From Anisus vortex (lineage: Eukaryota; Mollusca; Gastropoda; Planorbidae), in contig OX421501.1 of NCBI GenBank assembly GCA_949126835.1, positions 4,277,499-4,341,498 on the forward strand: a stretch of DNA of 64,000 bases. Direction: 5' to 3'. Position 1 is the first letter of the stretch, and each line of letters opens with the position of its first letter. Shown here one piece after another: positions 41,601 to 53,200 of this stretch. A model generated the notes under the pieces. It ran no database searches. It had not been told where the DNA came from and was given only the letters and a program-made list of their open reading frames with translations. Made by a program: the position numbers and the translations under genes.

Positions 41601-43999
41601 TAGAGTGTTAGAATAGATGGTGTGATTCAGAGAAGGTGAAGTGATATATATATAAAGAGTGTTAGAATAGATGGTGTGATTCAGAGAAGGTGAAGTGATA
41701 TATATATAGAGTGTTAGAATAGATGGTGTGATTCAGAGAAGGTGAAGTGATATATATATATAGAGTGTTAGAATAGATGGTGTGATTCAGAGAAGGTGAA
41801 GTGATATATATATAGAGTGTTAAAATAGATGGTGTGATTCAGAGAAGGTGAAGTGATATATGTATATAGTGTTAGATAAGATGGTGTGATTCAGAGAAGG
41901 TGAAGTGATATATGTATAGAGTGTTAGAATAGATAGTGTGATTCAGAGAAGGTGAAGTGATATATGTATAGAGTGTTAGAATAGATGGTGTGATTCAGAG
42001 AAGGTGAAGTGAGATATGTATAGAGTGTTAGAATAGATGGTGTGATTCAGAGAAGGTGAAGTGAGATATGTATAGAATGTTAGAATAGTAGGTGTGATTC
42101 AGAGAAGGTGAAGTTATATATGTATAGAGTGTTAGAATAGATGGTGTGATTCAGAGAAGGTGAAGTGAGATATGTATAGAATGTTAGAATAGATGGTTTG
42201 ATTCAGAGAAGGTGAAGTGATATATGTATAGAATGTTAGAATAGATGGTGTGATTCAGAGAAGGTGAAGTGATATATGTATAGAGTGTTAGAATAGATGA
42301 TGTGATTCAGAGAAGGTGAAGTGAGATATGTATAGAATGTTAGAATAGATGGTGTGATTCAGAGAAGGTGAAGTGATATATGTATAGAGTGTTAGAATAG
42401 ATGATGTGATTCAGAGAAGGTGAAGTGATATATGTATAGAATGTTAGAATAGATGGTGTGATTCAGAGAAGGTGAAGTGATATATGTATAGAGTGTTAGA
42501 ATAGATGGTGTGATTCAGAGAAGGTGAAGTGAGATATGTATAGAATGTTAGAATAGATGGTGTGATTCAGAGAAGGTGAAGTGATATATGTATAGAATGT
42601 TAGAATAGATGGTGTGATTCAGAGAAGGTGAAGTGATATATGTATAGAGTGTTAGAATAGATGATGTGATTCAGAGAAGGTGAAGTGAGATATGTATAGA
42701 ATGTTAGAATAGTAGGTGTGATTCAGAGAAGGTGAAGTGATATATGTATAGAGTGTTAGAATAGATGGTGTGATTCAGAGAAGGTGAAGTGATATATGTA
42801 TAGAGTGTTAGAATAGATTGTGTGATTCAGAGAAGGTGAAGTGATATATGTATAGAATGTTAGAATAGATGGTGTGATTCAGAGAAGGTGAAGTGATATA
42901 TGTATAGAGTGTTAGAATAGATGGTGTGATTCAGAGAAGGCGAAGTGATATATGTATAGAGTGTTAGAATAAAAGGTGTGATTCAGAGAAGGTGAAGTGA
43001 GATATGTATAGAATGTTAGAATAGATGGTGTGATTCAGAGAAGGTGAAGTGATATATATATAGAGTGTTAGAATAGATGGTGTGATTCAGAGAAGGTGAA
43101 GTGATATATATATAGAGTGTTAGAATAGATGGTGTGATTTAGAGAAGGTGACGTGATATATATATAGAGTGTTAGAATAGATGGTGTGATTCAGAGAAGG
43201 TGAAGTGATATATATAGAGTGTTAGAATAGATGGTGTGATTCAGAGAAGGTGAAGTGATATATGTATAGAGTGTTAGAATAGATGGTGTGATTCAGAGAA
43301 GGTGAAGTGATATATGTATAGAGTGTTAGAATAGATTGTGTGATTCAGAGAAGGTGAAGTGATATATGTATAGAATGTTAGAATAGATGGTGTGATTCAG
43401 AGAAGGTGAAGTGATATATGTATAGAGTGTTAGAATAGATGGTGTGATTCAGAGAAGGCGAAGTGATATATGTATAGAGTGTTAGAATAAAAGGTGTGAT
43501 TCAGAGAAGGTGAAGTGAGATATGTATAGAATGTTAGAATAGATGGTGTGATTCAGAGAAGGTGAAGTGATATATGTATAGAGTGTTAGAATAGATGGTG
43601 TGATTCTGAGAAGGTGAAGTGATATATATATATAGAGTGTTAGAATAGATGGTGCGATTCAGAGAAGGTGAAGTAAGATATGTATAGAATGTTAGAATAG
43701 ATGGTGTGATTCAGAGAAGGTGAAGTGATATATATATAGAGTGTTAAAATAGATGGTGTGATTCAGAGAAGGTGAAGTGATATATATATATAGAGTGTTA
43801 GAATAGATGGTGTGATTCAGAGAAAGTGAAGTGATATATATATAGAGTGTTAGAATAGATGGTGTGATTCAGAGAAGGTGAAGTGATATATATATAGAGT
43901 GTTAGAATAGATGGTGTGATTCAGAGAAGGTGAAGTGATATATATATAGAGTGTTAAATTAGATGGTGTGATTCAGAGAAGGTGAAGTGATATATGTAT
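38652..43999 (+). repeat. 52-bp satellite array, part 1 (about 100 units)
   Basis: The basic unit is 52 bp. It contains GTTAGAATAGATGGTG, TGATTCAGAGAAGGTGAAG, and a variable TGATATATGTATAGAGT end. Units come in forms with GAGATATGTATAGAAT or GATATATGTATAGAGT, and near the left edge with expanded TATATATA. By composition a typical unit has about 17 G and one C on the plus strand. Several marker variants recur at an exact 2194-bp spacing. There are no unique spacers and no coding frame, because the unit contains stops and 52 is not a multiple of three. Confidence 0.97.
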
Positions 44000-44625
44000 T
44001 GTTACGAATATCGGTCATAAAGGAATGACGTAATAAGGCATTGACCTCTTAACAAGTGCGTATCAGAGTCCAAGGCGACCAAGGTTTGACCTTTGTGCCC
44101 TGAGGGCAGTTTAAATAAAATAATTCGTCCAACCCCGTGGAAATTGGAGGATAATTCTGGATCGTAGTAATTATAGAGAAAGAGGTTAAAATGCGTATTA
44201 AGACCCTGTAGAATCTTCGATGATAGTTTTCTTTGGAAAGTCCCGACCTCCTTAAAGGAAGTTCAGTTTAAACGTTTGTAGAGTGAAGTCGCTATATTAA
44301 TACTTGTACATATAATGTCATTTTGTTGAAATACTTATGTTGCCATCAGTTGATGAAGTTTATTGATCGTTTATATTGAGTCTACAATTTAAATAAAATT
44401 GTTTATTCAACAACTGGAGTTGTTTGATCTATCATTGTTGAGAAAGGTGTTGAAGATAATTAACACGAATATAACTACATTGCTGCATAGACCTGTCAGT
44501 CAAGGAACCCCTAGCTTGGGCTACAGATTAGCAGAATCTAGAGACTTCTAATAAAGATACAACTATATGCATTGAATCCGATTTAACGAGTCGTAATAAT
44601 CAATCATAATAAAGAGGCCATAACA
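44000..44625 (+). repeat. 5' LTR of retroelement 3
   Basis: 626 bp with perfect TGTTA/TAACA terminal inversion. AATAAA occurs at 44392-44397 and AATAAAG nearer the end. Confidence 0.95.
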
Positions 44626-44628
44626 ATT

Positions 44629-44643
44629 TGGGGGCTTCGTCCG
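44629..44643 (+). other. Primer-binding site of retroelement 3 (tRNA-Pro)
   Basis: Three bases after the LTR the sequence TGGGGGCTTCGTCCG equals the well-known tRNA-Pro site TGGGGGCTCGTCCG with one extra T. Confidence 0.75.
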
Positions 44644-44755
44644 ATATAGTTGTATAGTGAAGCATATATTCAAGTTGTGTTGAGTTGTGTGTGTAAAGCC
44701 GTGACCTACTGAGCAAACCTAATAACGCTGAATTCATTCTTCCGATTGGAAAAAC

Positions 44756-44765
44756 GTAAGTTGGA
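44756..44765 (+). promoter_or_regulatory. Conserved GTAAGTTGGA leader motif, element 3
   Basis: The motif lies 36 bp before the gag ATG. Confidence 0.55.
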
Positions 44766-44800
44766 AAAATTTACCACTTTATAAATCTCTTAACTAAAGA

Positions 44801-47512
44801 ATGGAATTTATTGAAAATCCAGAAGAAGAAGTTTTGAAAACTTTATCAATAAAGAAGTTAAAAGAGATCGCTGAGATCTTGAAGATAGAAGTTACTGAAA
44901 CTACACCATCGAGGACTGTGTTGACACAGCAGATAAAAGATGTGTTGATTGCGAGTGGAAAAATGAAAGTAGAATCAAGCGCGGAGGGATATCAAGTTGA
45001 AGGTCAGATGTCTGAACAGTTCCGATTTCAACTAGAAATGAAACGGCTTGAAATGGAAGAAAAACGTCTTGAGATGGAAGATAAGAAAAGTCAAAGAGAA
45101 AGTCAGGAAAGAATAGAGCTAGCAAAGATAGGAGCTACTAAAAAAGAATCTCATAATGATGTAGAGATGGCCAGATGGAAATAGCTAGTCCCTACCTACA
45201 TTGATAAAGAAAGTGAAATAGCTAATTTCTTCCAGACCTTTGAAATTTCTTGCAGAGATTTTAAGTTCCCAGAAGATAAATGGGGAATATTAGTCAGAAC
45301 AGCTTTTACTCAGGGAAGGGCAAGAGATTGTGTTCTATTGTTAAAACAGGAGCATTTAAATGATTATGAAGTCATTAAAGACACTGTACTTAAAGCCTAT
45401 AACCAGATACCGGAAAGTTATCGGAAAAGGTTCCGTCAGTACACAATGTCCCCTTACCAAACACACTTAGACTTCCTTCGAGCAGAAGAAAAGTTAATGG
45501 ATCAGTGGATAAAATCCAGAAATATCTCCACATTAAAAGAAATGAAAGATATCATTCTGTTAGAGGATTTTATTAACAAAGTGAGGCCGGATATAAGAAT
45601 GTATTTATCCGAGCGTGACATCACTGACCCACATAAGGCTGCTGATTTAGCGGAACAGTATGCACTGTGTAATAGGACAGCTGGTGAAAAGAATATTAAT
45701 AGGGCACAACGGCAAGCAGAAAAAACACCACAACAACATCATGAAAAAGAGCATTTTGTGAAACAAAATGATGTTAATAAAAGACCTGTCAACAAAAACG
45801 TCCAATGTACTTTTTGTAAAAGAACAGGACATAGCATAGAAGACTGTTGGAGCATAAGGAAAGAAAAAGGACCTAATAAAGTGGTAATGTGCGTCAGACA
45901 TGCACCAATACAGAATGTACAAGGAAGCGAAGATACAAACGAACTGAATTCGAAGAAAGATTCTTCTAAACCAGAAACACTGAGGGTGGAATTGCCTGAG
46001 AGCAAAAGTCAGAAGGTAGAGAAATCTACAACTGAAGATAACGAGGATAAATATCCTGATTATAAATACAGAATGGCTACTATTGGATTAATTGTCCAAG
46101 TCCACAGAGACGAGAAAGTAGACCAAAGTATTTTTGACTCGAACAAGAGTCTGAAGTCATCGAAAGATGAAACAACACCCGAAAGTCATGGTCAAGGGAA
46201 GAATAAAATTGACACAGAGACCCTGTGCAGTTTTCAACCGTTCATTAGTGAAGGTTGTGTGGCCTTACAAAAGGAAGGACCACTGAAGTCCGTAAACATA
46301 TTACGAGACACAGGAGCATCATTAACCCTGCTGCTTAAAGATGTATTACCATTGAATGATAATACATTGACAGGACAGACTGTCCTATTGAGAGGTTTTG
46401 CATGGAAAGAAGAAATACCTCTACATAGGATATACCTATCATCTGACTTGGTGACAGGATATGTGACAGTTGGAGTAATATCAAAACTTCCTGTTGAGGG
46501 CATATCTGTTATCCTAGCAAATGATTTGGCGAAAGGGAGGGTGAGACCTGAACTGATTGTGAAGGAAAATCCCGACCCTAGTCCTATGGTGGAGACAGGA
46601 AAAGAAAAAGAACTTTATCCTGTAGGTGATGTCATAAATGGTATGACACCACAGAAAAAGAAAGAAGAAATTCTCTCACAAGAAAAGAAAAGGAAAGAAG
46701 AAATTCTCCCACGAGAGAAGAAAGAGGAAGAAGAAGTGGAACTTGATACTACTATTTTCTCCATGATTGAAGATTGTCCGAAAGGAAATGAACAATCAAA
46801 GAAGTCATCACGAAGAGAGATGATTGCTGAACAGAAAGTAGACCCAGAGTTGCTACAGTTGCATGAGAAAGCTGTCGACGAGGAAGAAACTCCTACTAAT
46901 GATGTCTATGATCATATAGACCACAGCATGCTCAAACAACAATGCAAACCTGCAGTTGCCGGTACAGATGAAGATTTGAGGAGCATCACTGAAGAAACGA
47001 GTGCGGAGAGCTGGACCGAAACTATCAAAAGCTATGGGTTACCACAATCCATACCGACAGATCGAGGGACCAACTTCGCCCCGGAACTCTTCAATCCAGT
47101 CCTAAAGAACTTATGCCTGGAGCAGGAGATGTCAACTGAATCCCATCCGGAAAGTCGAGGAGCCTATGGACCAATCTTTGGACCCACTGTCCGAGGACCA
47201 CTCAAACTACTTCAAGAGGAATGGCAGACCGAATTGGACCTCCTTGGGCTGATCAAGTACCTAGATAAGTACATATATTTTTTGTCTGACATAACTGTGT
47301 TTGTTAGAAAAAAATCGTACACTGCTCACATGCAGATGCCATTGTTGAGTGATGAAAGAAAGGCAAAAATATTATATCATTTGAAAATGATAAAGCCTTA
47401 CCTTCTGAAAACAATTGGAATAAGCTTGATGTTGTTAACATTGTTACTCTTATTTGTAAAATTTATGCCTGGAGTACAGGATGAATTGAATGACAAATTC
47501 ACTGATAGTTAG
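44801..47512 (+). pseudogene. Gag-protease-broken integrase frame with one in-frame TAG
   Basis: Codons 44801-45184 encode a SAP-like start (IKKLKEIAEILKIEV) and a coiled coil rich in EMEEKRLEME, ending at TAG (45182-45184). The same frame then stays open to 47512. It contains the gag core, a CCHC knuckle (CTFCKRTGHSIEDC, near 45806-45847), and a DTG protease (ILRDTGAS, near 46298-46321). After that only scraps of integrase are present: LPQSIPTDRGTNF carries one catalytic Asp, and TVRGPLKLLQEEW is a downstream block. The HHCC finger, the first Asp and the Glu region are gone. Each deletion left the frame open. The last 45 residues include a hydrophobic stretch (ISLMLLTLLLLFVKF). RT and RNase H are absent. 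The integrase is certainly not functional; gag and protease could be made only if the TAG were read through or expression began downstream. Confidence 0.88.
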
Positions 47513-49665
47513 TTACCAAACTTACTATTTTAAAACTAAATCCCTTACTTGTGATGAAAAAGGACTGAGTAAAAGTATTGTTAGAGTAAATATCATTATA
47601 GTGTGATATTTCTAAACAAACTTGTTAGGTTGAGCATTTAAAATAATTGCTATAAGAGAAAAAGATCAGTTTTATCCGCAGAATTGGTTTCTAAATCAGA
47701 GGACATTATAAATGTGGACTGATTATAAGATATGTTTGAGAATCTCTGGAAATGATAATTGAAACATTTGGCAGAGAGGATAATTTGATTGAAAAAGATG
47801 TAAATGGTTTTAAGAAAAGAGAATTTTTCTATCACTAAAGTATTGAGAAATGTTTTATGATTGTACTATGGAAAATATTTTATCAAGTACTGTTGTTGAA
47901 ATATTGCACTGAGTCAAGATGCAAATTTCTTCTATGTGAATTTATTCATTTGTAATATTATCATTGAATGTATGATAATGTAGGGTAAAAATAGTTGCAG
48001 CAAGGCAGAACTATGACTAACAAGAATTCCAAGAAATGTATTATATATGATTTTTCACTTTTAGGATACTGTTACATGAAAAGCAGACCAGAAGTGAAAC
48101 TAATGTAAAATAAAACTTATCCTTGTTTTGGATAAATTTAGGATATGTGCCACTGACTTGACACTGTAAACCAGAATGGTTGAGAATTTCATGGTTGAGA
48201 ATTTATAATGTTGACACACCAATGTTCAACTAATGTATTATTAATTAAGGATTTCATGTCAAGATTGTAAAACTAATCTATTTTTTTTTGTATGAGTTAA
48301 AATAGATTGAATGAATTGTACTGACAATCAAAAGATTGGGTAGACCTGAACACTGTGAGGAACAGGAGAACCTAGAATCTATGAATAATGAATAAAACCT
48401 TTATGGAATGGACAAGAGCAATGGATTCCAACCTTACCATAAATGAAAAGCTTGGATGGAACCATTCAGACCAGAAATTGTTTTGTAAAAATTGTTAAAA
48501 TGATTTCTGTCTGAAAAAAAATGAATAGTCTATGCTCTTTTAAAGTCTTTAATCTTTTGTACGTAAATAATATTGTATTTGAAATGTCTTTAATGTAATC
48601 TAAAGAAAATAAGAACTTACTGTTTAGTACTAAGATTGTATGAAGATAAAATAATTTGCTTTAATTGATAGTTAATTAAGTAAATTAACCAATTTGTTTA
48701 AGTAAATCCATGATTGTCTGAATGTTTCAATTTAAAACTGCTGTGAACTCTTTTTAAAAAGAAAATAATGACGTCGAAAGGTCATGGTAAAATGAAAGAT
48801 TGATATATTTTTAATGAAATTGTCTATAAACTATTTGAATTCTGGAACAGACTATGTTTAATGTTTTAAAATAACATAAATGAATTTAATTTTGAGATGA
48901 TAGTTGTTAAAGAATGCTCATTTAATACGATAACTTTTGAATCGCGTAGAGACTATTTTGACCTAAAGCGGTGATAGGGTAAAAATTTGCATAGCGATGT
49001 AAACATTCTGGGAATGAGAGAGAAAAAAAAAGAGAGAGAGAGAGAGTGCGGAATTGACCTCAATTTCTGTGTTCCGTCACAGACAGTTGTCTACTGTTAG
49101 TCAGCCTACAGGCTGAAAAAAATAATGCCGAGAATATTTTTGTAACGGGTAATTAGGTCAGGTCTAGTAGTATTTTTTCATCAAGAGCGAGTTTTTTCTC
49201 CTTATGAAAAAAAAAAATAATAAGTCGTGTCTGAATAGACATTAAGTGATTTTTTCTTTTGTTGTATAATTACAAATTGTAAAAGATATTAGTGGACGAG
49301 AGAGTTTTTATTACAGTGGAATGTTCATGTAAAAGAAATTATTAACTTGTATTATATTATATCTATTAAGAATGATTATGTATTTTTTCTTGTATACGAT
49401 TTAGATAAACAATTTAATTGTCCATTGTTTTGAATTACAATTGAATGATTGAATGACTGTAGTTCAGCCATTTGATAAGATTAACTTATATTGCACATAC
49501 TATATGTTATTGTTATCAGTTCGATTGAATTATTGGGATAGCCAATTGAACTGTATTGTATTTTTCCCCGGAATATTTTCTTTTATAATTATTCCTTAAA
49601 ATTAACATTTTTTAGTATTGTTAAAATGTAAAAGAAATAATTATAAAACTTTTTAAGGGTGGTCG
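47513..49665 (+). other. 3' non-coding region of retroelement 3
   Basis: AT-rich, with a short GA run at about 49029-49046. No domain was recognised in any frame. Confidence 0.6.
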
Positions 49666-50291
49666 TGTTACGAATATCGGTCATAAAGGAATGACGTAAT
49701 AAGGCATTGACCTCTTAACAAGTGCGTATCAGAGTCCAAGGCGACCAAGGTTTGACCTTTGTGCCCTGAGGGCAGTTTAAATAAAATAATTCGTCCAACC
49801 CCGTGGAAATTGGAGGATAATTCTGGATCGTAGTAATTATAGAGAAAGAGGTTAAAATGCGTATTAAGACCCTGTAGAATCTTCGATGATAGTTTTCTTT
49901 GGAAAGTCCCGACCTCCTTAAAGGAAGTTCAGTTAAAACGTTTGTAGAGTGAAGTCGATATATTAATACTTGTACATATAATGTCATTTTGTTGAAATAC
50001 TTATGTTGCCATCAGTTGATGAAGTTTATTGATCGTTTATATTGAGTCTACAATTTAAATAAAATTGTTTATTCAACAACTGGAGTTGTTTGATCTATCA
50101 TTGTTGAGAAAGGTGTTGAAGATAATTAACACGAATATAACTACATTGCTGCATAGACCTGTCAGTCAAGGAACCCCTAGCTTGGGCTACAGATTAGCAG
50201 AATCTAGAGACTTCTAATAAAGATACAACTATATGCATTGAATCCGATTTAACGAGTCGTAATAATCAAACATAATAAAGAGGCCATAACA
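49666..50291 (+). repeat. 3' LTR of retroelement 3
   Basis: It differs from the 5' LTR near 49935, 49957 and 50270. It is preceded by the purine-rich AAGGGTGGTCG. Confidence 0.95.
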
Positions 50292-53200
50292 GTATATAGT
50301 GATAGAATAGATGGTGTGATTCAGAGAAGGTGAAGTGATATATGTATAGAGTGTTAGAATAGATGGTGTGATTCAGAGAAGGTGAAGTAATATATGTATA
50401 GGGTGTTAGAATAGATGGTGTGATTCAGAGAAGGTGAAGTGAGATATGTATAGAGTGTTAGAATAGATGGTGTGATTCAGAGAAGGTGAAGTGAGATATG
50501 TATAGAATGTTAGAATAGATGGTAAGATTCAGAGAAGGTGAAGTGATATATGTATAGAGTGTTAGAATAGATGGTGTGATTCAGAGAAGGTGAAATGAGA
50601 TATGTATAGAATGTTAGAATAGTAGGTGTGATTCAGAGAAGGTGAAGTGATATATGTATAGAGTGTTAGAATAGATGGTGTGATTCAGAGAAGGTGAAGT
50701 GAGATATGTATAGAATGTTAGAATAGATGGTGTGATTCAGAGAAGGTGAAGTGATATATGTATAGAGTGTTAGAATAGATTGTGTGATTCAGAGAAGGTG
50801 AAGTGATATATGTATAGAGTGTTAGAATAGATGGTGTCATTCAGAGAAGGCGAAGTTATATATGTATAGAGTGTTAGAATAGAAGGTGTGATTCAGAGAA
50901 GGTGAAGTGAGATATGTATAGAGTGTTAGAATAGATGGTGTGATTCAGAGAAGGTGAAGTGATATATATATAGAGTGTTAGAATAGATGGTGTGATTCAG
51001 AGAAGGTGAAGTGATATATATATAGAGTGTTAGAATAGATGGTGTGATTCAGAGAAGGTGAAGTGATATATGTATAGAGTGTTAGAATAGATTGTGTGAT
51101 TCAGAGAAGGTGAAGTGATATATGTATAGAGTGTTAGAATAGATGGTGTGATTCAGAGAAGGTGAAGTGATATATGTATAGAGTGTTAGAATAGATGGTG
51201 TGATTCAGAGAAGGTGAAGTGATATATGTATAGAGTGTTAGAATAGATGGTGTCATTCAGAGAAGGCGAAGTTATATATGTATAGAGTGTTAGAATAGAA
51301 GGTGTGATTCAGAGAAGGTGAAGTGAGATATGTATAGAGTGTTAGAATAGATGGTGTGATTCAGAGAAGGTGAAGTAATATATATATAGAGTGTTAGAAT
51401 AGATGGTGTGATTCAGAGAAGGTGAAGTGATATATATATAGAGTGTTAGAATAGATGGTGTGATTCAGAGAAGGTGAAGTGATATATATATAGAGTGTTA
51501 GAAAAGATGGTGTGATTCAGAGAAGGTGAAGTGATATATATATAGAGTGTTAGAATAGATGGTGTGATTCAGAGAAGGAGAAGTGATATATGTATATAGT
51601 GTTAGAATAGATGGTGTGATTCAGAGAAGGTAAAGTGATATATGTATAGAGTGTTTGAATAGATGGTGTGATTCAGAGAAGGTGAAGTGAGATATGTATA
51701 GAATGTTTGAATAGATGGTGTGATTCAGAGAAGGTGAAGTGAGATAAGTATAGAATGTTAGAATAGATGGTGTGATTCAGAGAAGGTGAAGTGATATATG
51801 TATAGAGTGTTAGAATAGATGGTGTGATTCAGAGAAGGTGAAGTGATATATGTATAGAGTGTTAGATTAGATGGTGTGATTCAGAGAAGGTGAAGTGATA
51901 TATGTATAGAGTGTTAGAATAGATGGTGTGATTCAGAGAAGGTGAAGTGAGATAGGAATAGAGTGTTAGAATAGATGGTGTGATTCAGAGAAGGTGAAGT
52001 GAGATATGTATAGAATGTTAGAATAGATGGTGTGATTCAGAGAAGGTGAAGTGATATATGTATAGACTGTTAGAATAGATGGTGTGATTCAGAGAAGGTG
52101 AAGTGAGATATGTATAGAATGTTAGAATAGATAGTGTGATTCAGAGAAGGTGAAGTGATATATGTATAGAGTGTTAGAATAGATGGTGTGATTCAGAGAA
52201 GGTGAAGTGAGATATGTATAGAATGTTAGAATAGATGGTGTGATTCAGAGAAGGTGAAGTGATATATGTATAGAGTGTTAGAATAGATGGTGTGATTCAG
52301 AGAAGGTGATGTGAGATATGTATAGAGTGTTAGAATAGATGGTGTGATTCAGAGAAGGTGAAGTGATATATTTATAGAGTGTTAGAATAGATGGTGTGAT
52401 TCAGAGAAGGTGAAGTGATATATGTATAGAGTGTTAGAATAGATGGTGTGATTCAGAGAAGGTGAAGTGAGATATGTATAGAGTGTTAGAATAGATGGTG
52501 TGATTCAGAAAAGGTGAAGTGATATATGTATAGAGTGTTAGAATAGATGGTGTAATTCAGAGAAGGTAAAGTGAGATATGTATAGAGTGTTAGAATAGAT
52601 GGTGTGATTCAGAGAAGGTGAAGTGATATATGTATAGAGTGTTAGAATAGATAGTGTGATTCAGAGAAGATGAAGTGAGATATGTATAGAGTGTTAGAAT
52701 AGATGGTGTGATTCAGAGAAGGTGAAGTGATATATGTATAGAGTGTTAGAATAGATGGTGTGATTCAGAGAAGATGAAGTGAGATATGTATAGAGTGTTA
52801 GAATAGATGGTGTGATTCAGAGAAGGTGAAGTGATATATGTATAGAGTGTTAGAATAAATGGTGTGATTCAGAGAATGTGAAGTGATATATATATAGAGT
52901 GTTAGAATAGATGGTGTGATTCAGAGAAGGTGAAGTGATATATGTATAGAGTGTTAGAATAGATGGTGTGATTCAGAGAAGGTGAAGTGAGATATGTATA
53001 GAATGTTAGAATAGATGGTGTGATTCAGAGAAGGTGAAGTGATATATGTATAGAGTGTTAGAATAGATGGTGTGATTCAGAGAAGGTGAAAAGAGATATA
53101 TATAGAGTGTTAGAATAGATGGTGTGATTCAGAGAAGGTGAAGTGAGATATGTATAGAGTGTTAGAATAGATGGTGTGATTCAGAGAAGGTGAAGTGATA

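Larger units (their letters stand above)
44000..50291 (+). mobile_element. LTR retrotransposon 3, inserted in the satellite
   Basis: Two 626-bp LTRs (44000-44625 and 49666-50291) begin TGTTACG and end ATAACA, and differ at about three positions by eye. GTAT flanks both sides (43996-43999 and 50292-50295) and is part of the satellite unit, so this is a clean insertion into the array. The interior has a good tRNA-Pro primer-binding site, a gag-protease frame with one stop, a broken integrase, no RT or RNase H, and 2.1 kb of non-coding DNA before the 3' LTR. Confidence 0.95.

Noticed and set aside
47380..47512. Envelope-like transmembrane protein at the end of element 3
   Set aside because: A single short hydrophobic run in the same frame as pol debris; no signal peptide, cleavage site or other envelope feature.
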